A stretch of 64,000 bases of DNA, from positions 105,429-169,428 of the forward strand of contig JBFMCS010000014.1 in NCBI GenBank assembly GCA_040754315.1, read 5' to 3'. Numbering within the stretch: the stretch's first letter is position 1; every line of letters starts with the position of its first letter. The stretch is from Bacillota bacterium (GTDB taxonomy: Bacteria > Bacillota > Sulfobacillia > DUSP01 > JBFMCS01). Shown piece after piece: positions 30,239-42,664 of this stretch. The notes under the pieces are model-generated. The model was not told the DNA's origin and did no database searches. It saw only the letters and a program-made list of their open reading frames with translations. Both the position numbers and the translations under genes were made by a program.

Positions 30239-30448
30239 TCAGGGGACCGGATCATACCCTCCCGGGTTCCACGGACCACACTTCAATAGCCGCATGGCGC
30301 TGAGGCCGAGTCCTCGCCGGATCCCGTGTTTCTCCACAGATTCAAGGGCGTACTGTGAACAGCTCGGGTAGAACCGGCAACTCGGCCGCCTGATTGGGGA
30401 CAAGAAACGCCGGTACAAGCCTATGGCCCCCACCACCAGCGATTTCAA
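30239..30448 (-). CDS. yidD: Membrane protein insertion efficiency factor YidD
   Basis: The 69-residue protein carries the whole YidD signature: IGLYRRFLSPIRRPSCRFYP, CSQYALESVEKHGIRRG and RLLKCGPWNPGGYDPVP. It helps YidC-dependent insertion. TTG start within rnpA's end (4-base overlap). Confidence 0.95.
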   Translation of the reverse strand: MKSLVVGAIGLYRRFLSPIRRPSCRFYPSCSQYALESVEKHGIRRGLGLSAMRLLKCGPWNPGGYDPVP

Positions 30449-30798
30449 TCCGAGCCACCCTCCTTAAGCACCCCGGCCTGCCTAAGCAGCGGGCATAGTC
30501 TCTCACGAATTTGACCCGGCTTCAACGCTCTCGCAGCGCCTCTCACTACGACAACAACGTGCACGTTGTCTTCCAGATAATCAACTAGAGGCCGGAAGGC
30601 CTCCCGGCAACGCCTCTTCAAGAGGTTCCTGGTCACCGCGCCTCCAAGACGCTTGCCCGCAGCGAAACCTACCTTCGTGCCACCGTGCGGTACACCCCGC
30701 ACGTACAGCACAAAGGCCGCATCCACGTACCTGTCCCCCGACGAACACGCACTGCGAAACTGGCCGGGCCTCCGCAGGCGCAAGTTCTTCCTTAACAT
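30445..30798 (-). CDS. rnpA: Ribonuclease P protein component
   Basis: The 117-residue basic protein has the RNase P motif AVTRNLLKRRCREAFR and the N-terminal RRPGQFRSACSSG. It assists the RNase P RNA in tRNA 5' processing. It lies 18 bases after rpmH in the universal order. Confidence 0.95.
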   Translation of the reverse strand: MLRKNLRLRRPGQFRSACSSGDRYVDAAFVLYVRGVPHGGTKVGFAAGKRLGGAVTRNLLKRRCREAFRPLVDYLEDNVHVVVVVRGAARALKPGQIRERLCPLLRQAGVLKEGGSD

Positions 30799-30816
30799 CT
30801 TTGACCGCCTACGGTT

Positions 30817-30951
30817 TCAGGCGGTCAGTCGCTTGCGACCCTTGGCTCTCCTAGCCCTGAGAACCCTTCGCCCGGACGGGGTCCTCATCCTCCTGCGAAA
30901 ACCGTGAACCCTAGCTCTCTTTCGCCGCTTCGGCTGATATGTCCTTTTCAT
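30817..30951 (-). CDS. rpmH: 50S ribosomal protein L34
   Basis: A 44-residue reading frame translates to [20 protein letters not shown], continuing [20 protein letters not shown] and RLTA, which is L34. GGGAGG lies upstream of the ATG. It is the promoter-proximal gene of the rpmH-to-parB minus-strand series. Confidence 0.97.
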   Translation of the reverse strand: MKRTYQPKRRKRARVHGFRRRMRTPSGRRVLRARRAKGRKRLTA

Positions 30952-30992
30952 TCCGGGAACCTCCCAAACCAAGACCTTCAACGTCTTCGAAG

Positions 30993-31021
30993 ATTATATC
31001 CCAACCCAATTTTACAGTCAA
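30993..31021 (-). promoter_or_regulatory. rpmH promoter
   Basis: TTGACT and a perfect TATAAT are separated by 17 bases on the minus strand, about 42 bases before the rpmH ATG. This is the strongest sigma-A-like promoter seen and should drive the leftward rpmH operon. Confidence 0.85.
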
Positions 31022-31227
31022 GAAATCCGCTCGCTATTGCCCACTCTAGCGCGCTTTTCTTGAGCCCTTCTCCCTTCCCCTATCCCTAGGCCGAACCCCT
31101 GGCCGTGTTGATATGCCCCGCCGATTCTGCTATCATCTAGATGGCGACAATGACGCCCCCCGGCGATGGCAGCTGGGGTTGCCTCGCCCTACCAGGGGTT
31201 TTCTTGTTTCCCAGTTAGGCGCTCCAC

Positions 31228-31259
31228 TTATACACAGCTGTGAATAAACCTGTGAATAA
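31228..31259. other. oriC: DnaA-box cluster upstream of dnaA (oriC part 1)
   Basis: Three 9-mers fit the DnaA box TTATNCACA: TTATACACA at 31228-31236, and inverted TGTGAATAA at 31239-31247 and 31251-31259. The first two form a near-palindrome. This is the dnaA-proximal half of a bipartite origin and also a likely site of dnaA autoregulation. The rest of the 554-base rpmH-dnaA gap shows no gene. Confidence 0.8.
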
Positions 31260-31505
31260 CTTGTTGATGGTCTATAAATGTCAAAACCTGACACCAATTC
31301 GACGCACTCCAGCATTCTTGGACTATCGCTAAAGGCTATTCACTGGTTACCGGATCCGTATCACTTGTGTAGCAGGAGCTTTTCCGAGCCTTTCGCTTCT
31401 AACCACGGACTTGAATAGTGATCATGAAAGCCGCCGAGCGAATCCTGCTATTTCCCGTATGCGCAAACGAGGCTGCACATTCAATGGCAAGGGGGGCTCG
31501 GACTC

Positions 31506-32855
31506 TTGAACCCAGACCTCACGGAAATGTGGGACAGAACCCTGCAAGTCATGGAGAAGGAACTCCTGAAGCCCAGTTTCGAGACCTGGTTAAAGAATAC
31601 CAAGCCGCTAGCGTTCTACGGTGACACCATTGTGCTCGGCGTCGCCAACGAGTTTGCCAAGGACTGGATGGAATCGCGCTATTCTCCCTTGATTCGACGT
31701 GTGCTGCACGAGATAACTCATAAGGAGATCAACCTCAAGTTTGTTGTTCCTCCCTCCATGGAGATATCCGCAACCCAGGATGTAGATGCCCCTCCACTAA
31801 ATCACCACACAAATCTGAACTCTACCGTTGTTAGGCCCTTGAACCCTAAGTACACTTTTGACAGCTTTGTTGTGGGCAACTCTAACCGATTTGCCCACGC
31901 AGCCGCGCTGGCTGTGGCGGAAGCCCCAGCCAAGGCCTATAACCCCCTTTTTCTCTATGGAGGTGTCGGGCTTGGCAAGACCCATCTTATGCATGCCATC
32001 GGTCACTTCGTCTTCCGGCAGCAACCTTCTGCCAGCGTAGTCTACGCTTCCTCCGAGACCTTCACAAATGAACTAATAAATGCAATCAGGGACCACAGGA
32101 CCATAGACTTCAGGGCACGTTATCGCAGCGTTGACGTGCTCCTAGTGGATGACATCCAGTTCCTTGCTGGGAAGGAGACTACGCAGGAGGAGTTCTTCCA
32201 TACCTTTGATGCGCTGCATGCCGCCAACAAGCAAATCGTAATCTCTAGTGACCGCCCTCCTAAAGAAATCTCCACTCTTGAGGACCGACTTCGCTCCCGG
32301 TTCGAGTGGGGACTAACATCGGATATCCAGCCTCCAGACCTGGAAACCCGGATAGCGATTCTCAGAAAGAAGGCTAAGGCAGAAGGGCTTGCCATGCCTC
32401 ATGACGTTATGGGCTTCGTTGCCTCCCAGTTCGACTCGAATATCCGGGAACTGGAGGGTGCATTCATCAGGATCGTTGCCTATGCCTCTCTTAGTAAACA
32501 AGAGATCTCGCTAGAACTCGCCCATACCGCTCTGAAGGACATGCTCCCATCAGGTGCCGACCGCAGCATTACCATCACCCTGATCCAGCAGGTTGTGGCT
32601 GATCACTATGGCCTGGACGTCGCTGAGTTGAAGGTTAAGAAACGCACCAGAGCAGTGGCCTTTCCACGCCAGGTTGCTATGTATCTATCCCGTGAACTCA
32701 CCAACTGCTCGCTTCCCCGCATTGGAGAGGAATTTGGGGGCCGTGACCATACCACCGTCATGCACGCCTGCGAGAAGATCTCCTCTGACATGAAGGGCGA
32801 TCCTTCCCTCCAGTCCACTCTCTCCCGCCTCGTGATGCGGATCCGGGGGGCATGA
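31506..32855 (+). CDS. dnaA: Chromosomal replication initiator DnaA
   Basis: The 449-residue initiator has domain I ([22 protein letters not shown]), a short linker, the AAA+ domain (Walker [18 protein letters not shown], Walker [11 protein letters not shown]) and the C-terminal box-binding HTH with [18 protein letters not shown] start with AAGGGGGG upstream; ATG at codon 8 is a weaker option. DnaA boxes flank the gene on both sides. Confidence 0.97.
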   Translation: MNPDLTEMWDRTLQVMEKELLKPSFETWLKNTKPLAFYGDTIVLGVANEFAKDWMESRYSPLIRRVLHEITHKEINLKFVVPPSMEISATQDVDAPPLNHHTNLNSTVVRPLNPKYTFDSFVVGNSNRFAHAAALAVAEAPAKAYNPLFLYGGVGLGKTHLMHAIGHFVFRQQPSASVVYASSETFTNELINAIRDHRTIDFRARYRSVDVLLVDDIQFLAGKETTQEEFFHTFDALHAANKQIVISSDRPPKEISTLEDRLRSRFEWGLTSDIQPPDLETRIAILRKKAKAEGLAMPHDVMGFVASQFDSNIRELEGAFIRIVAYASLSKQEISLELAHTALKDMLPSGADRSITITLIQQVVADHYGLDVAELKVKKRTRAVAFPRQVAMYLSRELTNCSLPRIGEEFGGRDHTTVMHACEKISSDMKGDPSLQSTLSRLVMRIRGA

Positions 32856-33014
32856 CCTGTTGATAACGCGGTGGATATCCTGGGTGTTTCCTGGGGACTT
32901 TCCTGTTAATAACTGCCGCGGTCCTGACTTTCCCACATCACAGCATTCTAATACTGGAACTTCCCACAGCATTGTGCACAAGCATCTAGGTGTTCCATAC
33001 AGCATCTCATGGGG

Positions 33015-33082
33015 TTATACACACAATCCACAGGCCCTACGACTACTACTACTTCTAGCTATTAAGAATATCATTAGTAGCT
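33015..33082 (+). other. oriC: oriC unwinding region: tandem DnaA boxes, DnaA-trio tract, AT-rich element
   Basis: In the 316-base dnaA-dnaN gap, TTATACACA (33015-33023) is followed immediately by the weaker CAATCCACA, a short GGCCC, then seven trinucleotides of CTA type (33037-33057: CTA CGA CTA CTA CTA CTT CTA) and an AT-rich stretch. This order matches the basal unwinding system described in Bacillus subtilis, where DnaA trios guide DnaA onto one strand. A further near-box TGTTGATAA is at 32858. Role by similarity; not tested. Confidence 0.75.
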
Positions 33083-33171
33083 TAAGACCCTGTCCCCCTA
33101 GACCTAGAAAGGAACTAACCCCGTGGCAATCGAATTAAGGACTCCATGGCTTCCCTAAGGGGGGTTCACGC

Positions 33172-34272
33172 GTGCGCTTTCACGTGTCTCAGTCCGACAT
33201 CCTCACCGGTGTCCAGACAGTGCAGCGGGCTGTGTCAACACAGACTATTGTCCCAGTCCTTTCCGGCATCCTCCTCGATGCTGAGGAAGAACACGTGCGA
33301 CTGTCCGGAACAGACACACAGATCCGTATTGAATGGAAAACACCGGCCCGAGTAGAGGAGCCAGGCAAGGTCGTGCTACCAGTCAAGTATCTCGCGGAAA
33401 TGCTGCGCAGGACGCCGGATACCGAGGTATCGATAGCAGTGGGCGAGGCTTCCCTAGCTGAGATCACATGGGGAGGGGCTCACTACGTGGTACACGGCCT
33501 TCCCGCGGAAGGGTTCCCCGAGTTAAAGACACCACAGAACCTAACCCAGATTGAGACAACTCAAGGGGTCATACGGTCCCTCATAAGGCGAACGGTGTTT
33601 GCCAGCGCCCGGGATGAATCGAGGATACTCCTCACGGGTGTTCTGTTCAAGGCATCTAGGGGAAAGATAGACATGGTGGCGACGGACGGTGTCAGGCTCA
33701 GCAAGGTGAGCGCTCGGTTTGGAGGTGACCTCGGAGATGTGGAGGCAATAATACCCTCGAGGGCGCTAGGAGAAATGGCAAGACTCTGTTCGGGCCATGA
33801 AGATGAGCCGGGGATCCTCTCCATAGGCCCAAAGAATGTTTTATTAGAGGTAGGAGGAGCAAGGCTCGCATCCAGCCTGATTGAGGGTCAGTACCCGGAG
33901 TATGAGAGGGTTATGCCGAGGGACTTTGCCAGCGTTCTCACGGTAGAGAGAAATGCACTTCATGATGCGCTGGACAGGGCTGGTCTGGTCTCCCAGTCCT
34001 CCAACGCTGTGAGGCTCCGAGCGAGGGATGGGCGCATAAACATCTCAGCGCATGCCCCGGCGGTGGGACAGGGGGTCGAGGAGATAGAGGGGCTTATACA
34101 AGGTTCGGATATGGAGATTTCCTTCAACGCGCGATACGTTACTGAGGGACTGAAGGCCTTTGACTCCGGCGACATCCTCGTCCAGGTGCCTGGCCCCGAC
34201 AAGGCAACGGTTATAAAGGCACCGGGGGATGATGACTTTGTCTACCTTGTGCTGCCTCTGAAGATAGGATGA
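33172..34272 (+). CDS. dnaN: DNA polymerase III beta sliding clamp
   Basis: The 366-residue clamp shows three repeated clamp domains (MRFHVSQSDILTGVQTVQRA to VYLVLPLKIG). The ending LVLPLKIG is a family variant of the usual LPMRL/VLPI tail. GTG start with AAGGGGGG upstream. It follows dnaA and oriC as usual. Confidence 0.96.
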   Translation: MRFHVSQSDILTGVQTVQRAVSTQTIVPVLSGILLDAEEEHVRLSGTDTQIRIEWKTPARVEEPGKVVLPVKYLAEMLRRTPDTEVSIAVGEASLAEITWGGAHYVVHGLPAEGFPELKTPQNLTQIETTQGVIRSLIRRTVFASARDESRILLTGVLFKASRGKIDMVATDGVRLSKVSARFGGDLGDVEAIIPSRALGEMARLCSGHEDEPGILSIGPKNVLLEVGGARLASSLIEGQYPEYERVMPRDFASVLTVERNALHDALDRAGLVSQSSNAVRLRARDGRINISAHAPAVGQGVEEIEGLIQGSDMEISFNARYVTEGLKAFDSGDILVQVPGPDKATVIKAPGDDDFVYLVLPLKIG

Positions 34273-34301
34273 GTCTACCTGGAAAGAAGTGAAAAATCGC
34301 A

Positions 34302-34535
34302 TTGCGGGAAGAAGAGGTATTCATCAGGGGTGATCACATAGCCCTGGACGCCTTGCTGAAGTGGTCCGGAGCGGTTGACACTGGCGGAAGGGCAAAAACG
34401 CTGATCCAGTCAGGCATGATAAAGCTCAACGGGGTCGTTGAAACACGCAGATCGAGTAAGGTGAGCGTTGGCTCCGTGGTGGATGCCGGAGGACTGGGAG
34501 TCTTCAGAGTGTGCAGTGAGGATAAAAGGAAGTGA
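34302..34535 (+). CDS. yaaA: S4-domain RNA-binding protein (YaaA type)
   Basis: The 77-residue protein is a small S4 domain (ALDALLKWSGAVDTGGRAKT, IQSGMIKLNGVVETRRSSKV). YaaA-type proteins lie between dnaN and recF and are linked to ribosome function. TTG start; it overlaps recF by 4 bases. Confidence 0.9.
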   Translation: MREEEVFIRGDHIALDALLKWSGAVDTGGRAKTLIQSGMIKLNGVVETRRSSKVSVGSVVDAGGLGVFRVCSEDKRK

Positions 34536-35644
34536 AGATAGAAAGCCTTTACCTCCAGGACTTTCGCAACTACGAAACCTTACGCTTGGACCTGGCTCCA
34601 GGCCTTAATGTTTTCGTTGGGGAAAACGCGGCAGGAAAGACTAACATTCTTGAGGCCGCCTACCTTCTATCCACCGCCAGGTCCCACCGTGGTAGCCACG
34701 ATGCCGAAATGGTCCGGTGGGGACAGCTTGGCTATTCAGCCGGCGCCACGGTGATTAGGGAAGCACTCTGCAGTGTCAAGGTAGGGTTACGCTACAGCGG
34801 TGAGAAGAGACGCAAGACAGCAGTAGTGGAGGGCTTAGCCCAGCCCAGCATCGGAGCCATGCTGGGGAAGCTAAACACTGTAGTGTTCTCCCCTGACGAT
34901 ATGGACCTCTTCAAGGGAGGGCCTTCAACCCGCAGGCGCTACATAGATCGCCAGATCTCCCAGATCGATACCGTCTACTACAGGTACCTCGTAACCTACC
35001 ACAGGGTCCTGGCACAGAGAAACGCCCTTCTGCGTGATCGTAAGAGCGCTACTGATGAGGCACTTGAGACTTGGGACGAGCAGTTGGCCGAGGCTGGGGC
35101 GAAGATCATTCACAGGAGACAGAGGGTTATATCTGACCTTGATCAGCGAGCCAGAGAGTTCCACTATGAGCTTGCAGGGACGCCCGAGAAACTCACCTTG
35201 GCATATTCACCCTCCGTCAAGGCCGGGTACCACCAAGAGCCGGGGATGATCCGGAGTACGATGGCGAAGGCCTTGAATGCTTTCAGGAGACGGGAGATTG
35301 CCCGGGGGGTAACCCTCATTGGTCCTCACAGGGACGACATCCGGTTCTGCCTTGAAGGGTCGCTGGTGGAGGATTTTGGCTCACAGGGGCAGCGAAGGAC
35401 CACTGTGCTAAGCCTTAAGCTCGCAGAGGTTGATCTGATGGAGGCGGAGACTGGAGAAAGACCAGTGCTACTTCTTGATGATGTTGCCTCAGAACTGGAC
35501 CCCACGCGCCGGGAGTTCCTGGTGAGGTCTATCAGCGGCAGATCCCAGGTGGTGCTCACCACAACAAGCCTGGAGGACCTCGGGGACCTTGGGAATGATG
35601 CGAATCTCTTCTCCGTAAGGCGAGGCCAGGTTAGCGCCCTGTAG
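34532..35644 (+). CDS. recF: DNA repair protein RecF
   Basis: The 370-residue SMC-like ATPase loads RecA at gaps. Walker A VGENAAGKTNILEAAYLLS, signature FGSQGQRRTTVLSLKLAE and Walker B LLLDDVASELDPTRR are all present. Start is GTG (KIESLYLQDFRNYE). Coupled to the S4 gene by overlap. Confidence 0.96.
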   Translation: MKIESLYLQDFRNYETLRLDLAPGLNVFVGENAAGKTNILEAAYLLSTARSHRGSHDAEMVRWGQLGYSAGATVIREALCSVKVGLRYSGEKRRKTAVVEGLAQPSIGAMLGKLNTVVFSPDDMDLFKGGPSTRRRYIDRQISQIDTVYYRYLVTYHRVLAQRNALLRDRKSATDEALETWDEQLAEAGAKIIHRRQRVISDLDQRAREFHYELAGTPEKLTLAYSPSVKAGYHQEPGMIRSTMAKALNAFRRREIARGVTLIGPHRDDIRFCLEGSLVEDFGSQGQRRTTVLSLKLAEVDLMEAETGERPVLLLDDVASELDPTRREFLVRSISGRSQVVLTTTSLEDLGDLGNDANLFSVRRGQVSAL

Positions 35645-35703
35645 ACAGCAGCCTTGCCTCGGACAAGGGGCCTGCCCGTGAGGCATTGACTGGAGGAATA
35701 GCC

Positions 35704-36623
35704 TTGGCTTCCCGCTCAGGCAGAGCACCCTCGAGGGGCCGGGTCAAGCATGGCATGACCCGGCTTGGGGATATGCTTGGCCCTGTAGTGGACTCCCTTG
35801 GGATCGGTCCAAACCTCAAGACCCAGCGCGCGATATCCCTGTGGGCCGAGGTCGCTGGCAGCACCGTATCGAAGAAATCCAGGGCCATCAGGGTGAGCGA
35901 GGGCATCCTGTTCGTATCAGTCGAGAGCGCTGCCTGGGCTCACCAGCTCACACTATTCCGTACCCGTTTTCTGAAGAAGTTCGCTGAACAACTGGGCCCT
36001 GGGATCATTAGAGACATTCACTTCTCCCCGGCCAGGTACGTCCCGGTGGTCCAGGAGGACACCTCTAAGCACGAGGAGGCTTTACCCGTTACCAGAGAGG
36101 ACCTTGAGGTTGCGGAGAAGGCTGCCGGTACGCTGGCCCAACCCCCCCTCAGGCGGGCATTTACCAGGGCATTGATTAAGGCCCTACAGGCTACCAGGAG
36201 ACAAGAACGAGCAGGTTGCCCGAGGTGTACCGCATGCGGTATACACCATCCCGAGGTCATGCAAGGCCAGTGCCCGTTTTGCCAGCAGAACCTTGTGCAA
36301 TCTACTAGAGGGATGATCCGGAGGCTTGTCATGGAGCCCTGGCTGAGCGCTGATGCGCTGGGGACCCCCTCACCGGAGAGGGACGCAGCTTACCGGTGCG
36401 CCAAGGAAACACTCAAAAAGGCATGGGAAGAAGAAGCAAGAGCTAGGTTCCAGGCTGGAGAGGTGTCCAAGGCCAGGAACTCTGCCCTGGGACTCGCTCT
36501 TCTGGCTTCGGGCAAGGCTCCAGGGGACTTGACCGAGGAAGATCTGAGAAGGCATCTGGCGGGAACACTAGTGGAAATCTGGTTGTCGCGCCCGCGGGAT
36601 ACGGGGAAGGGGAGGGTTTCCAG

Positions 36624-36627
<4 letters not shown>
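35704..36627 (+). CDS. DUF721 (DciA-like) protein with C-terminal zinc ribbon
   Basis: The N-terminal ~110 residues form a DUF721 domain (GDMLGPVVDSLGIG, ISLWAEVAGSTVSKKSRAIR, GILFVSVESAAWAHQL). DUF721 proteins include DciA, a loader of replicative helicase in bacteria lacking DnaC. Here it extends to ~307 residues with a CxxC-x14-CxxC zinc-ribbon-like segment (CPRCTACGIHHPEV, CPFC) near residues 170-195 and a helical tail. TTG at 35704 has GGAGG 7 bases upstream and is preferred to TTG 35686. Located between recF and remB. Confidence 0.75.
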
Positions 36628-39781
<3,154 letters not shown>

Positions 39782-39813
39782 GTAGAGGCTCAGGTGAAAG
39801 TGAGGAGGTCATA

Positions 39814-42252
39814 TTGTTCAGCCGGGGTAGGGTCCTGGATGTAAGCATTGAAGAGGAGATGCAGAAGTCCTACATCGACTACGCCATGAGCGTGATCGTG
39901 GCCAGGGCGCTACCAGATGTACGCGACGGCCTCAAGCCAGTCCACAGGCGGATCCTCTGGGCTATGCAGGAGATGGGCATGACCCACGATAAGCCATACA
40001 AGAAGGCGGCGAGGGTCGTGGGGGAGGTCCTGGGCAAGTACCACCCCCACGGAGACCTCTCGGTATATGATGCCGTGGTCCGGATGGTCCAGGCCTTTTC
40101 CAGCAGGTATCCCCTCCTGGATGGCCATGGGAACTTCGGCTCGGTTGACGGGGACTCGCCCGCAGCCATGCGTTACACTGAAGTGAGGATGAGCAGGTTA
40201 GCCTCGGAGATGCTTCGGGATATAGATAAAGACACCATTGACGTTGGCCCCAACTTTGATGACTCCCTGCAGGAACCGCTGGTTCTCCCATCACGCATCC
40301 CTAACCTGCTATGTAACGGGTCCTCGGGCATAGCCGTGGGCATGGCAACCAACATCCCGCCCCATAACATCTCGGAGGTCCTGGATGCAGTAATCGCCCT
40401 CATAGATAACCCTGAGATCTCTACCGAAGAGCTTATGGGACTGGTGAAAGGGCCTGACTTCCCCACAGGCGGCCTTATCCTCGGAAGCGAGGGCATCAGG
40501 GAGGCCTACGAAACCGGGAGGGGCATTGTAACCATGCGCGCGCAGGTGAGGATAGAGGAGAGCGAAAATGGCAAGCACCAGATACTTGTCACTGAGCTGC
40601 CCTACCAGGTCAACAAGGCACGCCTCCTGGAGCGCATCGCAGAGCTGGCCAGGGAGCGAAGGATTGAAGGAATAGCCGACCTCCGGGACGAGTCAGACCG
40701 GAGCGGGCTCAGGGTTGTCATCGAGCTCAAGCGGGATGCAAACGCCAACGTCATCCTGAACCAGTTGCTGAAACACACCCAGCTGCAGCAGACCTTTGGC
40801 ATTATCATGCTGGCACTGGTCTCAGGCCGCCCAGCCGTGCTAAGGCTCAGAGACCTCCTGTGGCACTACCTGCAACACCAGAAGGACATAGTCACCAGGA
40901 GGAGCCGGTTCGAACTGGCCAAGACCGAGGCTAGGGCCCATATTCTCGAGGGGCTCAGGATTGCCTTGGACAACTTGGATGCTGTCATCAGCCTGATCCG
41001 GGCTTCACACACGGTGGACGAGGCTCGCCAAGGCCTTATGTCATCCTTTGCCCTCTCAGAGAAGCAGGCCCAGGCAATCCTTGAAATGAGGCTCCAGCGC
41101 CTAACCGGACTTGAGCGCTCCAAGATTGAGGAAGAGTACCAGGAGCTCCTCAAGACCATCGAATACCTCAGGGCGGTACTCTCCAGCGAGACCATGGTCT
41201 ACCGCATTGTGAAAAAGGAGCTCTCGGAGATAAAAGACCGGTACGGGGATGAGAGGCGCACCATCATAGCCCCGGAAGAGGGGATTTTCGCTGTGGAGGA
41301 CCTCATTGCCGAGGAAGATACCGTCATAGCCATTACCCACGGAGGTTACATCAAGCGTGCCCCTGTCACTGCCTACAGGAGCCAGCACAGGGGAGGCAGG
41401 GGAGTAACTGCCATACAGACCAAGGAAGAGGACTTCGTTGAACACCTTTTCGTTACTACCACGCACCACTACATGCTCATCTTCACCAGCTTGGGCCGGG
41501 TGTTCCGCCTCAAGGTACACGAGATCCCGGAGATGGGACGCCAGGCAAGAGGCATGGCGATGGTCAACCTTTTCCCAGTGGATCCCGGAGAATCCGTCAC
41601 CGCAGTCATCCCCGTGAAAGACTTCGAAGGCAAGGGCTACCTGTTCATGTCGACAAGGAAGGGCTTTGCGAAGAAGACGCCGGTACAAGAGTTCGTCCAC
41701 CTGAGGCGAGCCGGGCTTGCAGCCCTCACCCTATCGGAGGGGGATGAGCTTATATCTGTGCGAGCCACTGACGGTTCATCCGAGATGGTCCTGGCCACCG
41801 CCTCCGGCATGTGTCTAAGGTTCTCCGAGGATGATGTCCGGCCCATGGGCCGGACGGCCCGGGGGGTGAGAGGCATTCGCCTCAAGGCCGGCGATGAGGT
41901 CGTGGGCATGGAGCGAGTGGTTGAGGGCCGCGATGTGCTGGTGGTGGCCAGTGACGGCTTGGGCAAGTGCACTGCCCTGTCAGAGTACAGGCCTCGTTCT
42001 AGGGGAACACGAGGCATCAAGACGATGGAACTGTCTCGCCCAACCGGAAGTGCCCGGATGGTAGGCTTCCGGGTTGTAAGTGATACAGACGAGGTAATGC
42101 TGATATCGAACCAGGGCATTGCCATAAGGCTTCCGGTGAGCGACATCCGGAAGACCGGTCGCGTTGCCCGGGGCGTTACCTTGATTCGACTTGGCGAGGG
42201 TCAAGTGGTTGTGGCGTTGGCCACCGTTGCAGGCCAAAACGGTGGGAACTAG
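39814..42252 (+). CDS. gyrA: DNA gyrase subunit A
   Basis: The 812-residue subunit has the breakage-reunion domain with catalytic Tyr121 in [21 protein letters not shown] upstream, and the C-terminal beta-propeller with a GyrA-box-like [10 protein letters not shown], which distinguishes it from ParC. TTG start with GAGGAGG 6 bases upstream. No insertion is seen, unlike gyrB. Confidence 0.97.
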   Translation: MFSRGRVLDVSIEEEMQKSYIDYAMSVIVARALPDVRDGLKPVHRRILWAMQEMGMTHDKPYKKAARVVGEVLGKYHPHGDLSVYDAVVRMVQAFSSRYPLLDGHGNFGSVDGDSPAAMRYTEVRMSRLASEMLRDIDKDTIDVGPNFDDSLQEPLVLPSRIPNLLCNGSSGIAVGMATNIPPHNISEVLDAVIALIDNPEISTEELMGLVKGPDFPTGGLILGSEGIREAYETGRGIVTMRAQVRIEESENGKHQILVTELPYQVNKARLLERIAELARERRIEGIADLRDESDRSGLRVVIELKRDANANVILNQLLKHTQLQQTFGIIMLALVSGRPAVLRLRDLLWHYLQHQKDIVTRRSRFELAKTEARAHILEGLRIALDNLDAVISLIRASHTVDEARQGLMSSFALSEKQAQAILEMRLQRLTGLERSKIEEEYQELLKTIEYLRAVLSSETMVYRIVKKELSEIKDRYGDERRTIIAPEEGIFAVEDLIAEEDTVIAITHGGYIKRAPVTAYRSQHRGGRGVTAIQTKEEDFVEHLFVTTTHHYMLIFTSLGRVFRLKVHEIPEMGRQARGMAMVNLFPVDPGESVTAVIPVKDFEGKGYLFMSTRKGFAKKTPVQEFVHLRRAGLAALTLSEGDELISVRATDGSSEMVLATASGMCLRFSEDDVRPMGRTARGVRGIRLKAGDEVVGMERVVEGRDVLVVASDGLGKCTALSEYRPRSRGTRGIKTMELSRPTGSARMVGFRVVSDTDEVMLISNQGIAIRLPVSDIRKTGRVARGVTLIRLGEGQVVVALATVAGQNGGN

Positions 42253-42257
42253 AAACG

Positions 42258-42650
42258 ATGGGCGTTTATCTCCTGGATAGAGGGGCCGACCTGAGGCTGA
42301 AGTCAACCGGGGGCTCGCTCGCTGAGGCCCTCGCCCACCTTGTGCTCGGCATGTATGCCTTAATGGTGAAAGGGCCCGTCAAGCCCGTCCAGGAGTGGGT
42401 GGCCGAGGCTTCAGGCCCACGCTGCCTCGCGGTCCCAGACCTTCTCAACGAAGTTCTCTTCCTTTACGAGACGGAGGGGGCAATCGCCTCGTGTGTTGAC
42501 ATAAGGCTTGGCGAAGAAGGTATATCAGCCGTCCTTGCCGGAGAAACCTTTCAGCAGCATCGCCACCTGGCCATCAGAAACATCAAGGCCGCTACCTACC
42601 AAGACGTAATCGCGACGGACACCTCTGTTGAGGTTACCCTGGATGTGTAA
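42258..42650 (+). CDS. Archease
   Basis: The 130-residue protein fits archease: a metal-binding Asp pair near the start (DRGADLRLKSTGGSLAEAL), LLNEVLFLYETEG and the conserved KAATYQDVI. Archease activates RtcB turnover by promoting histidine guanylylation. It lies 5 bases after gyrA and 14 before rtcB, supporting a functional pair. Confidence 0.92.
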   Translation: MGVYLLDRGADLRLKSTGGSLAEALAHLVLGMYALMVKGPVKPVQEWVAEASGPRCLAVPDLLNEVLFLYETEGAIASCVDIRLGEEGISAVLAGETFQQHRHLAIRNIKAATYQDVIATDTSVEVTLDV

Positions 42651-42664
42651 GGAGTGATACAGCC

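Noticed and set aside
33175..33190. Second parS-like CACGTG at the start of dnaN
   Set aside because: Only the central six bases match; flanks differ from the parS consensus.
39814..42252. Further inteins in gyrA, dnaB, dnaX, recF or dnaA
   Set aside because: All have normal length and uninterrupted motifs.
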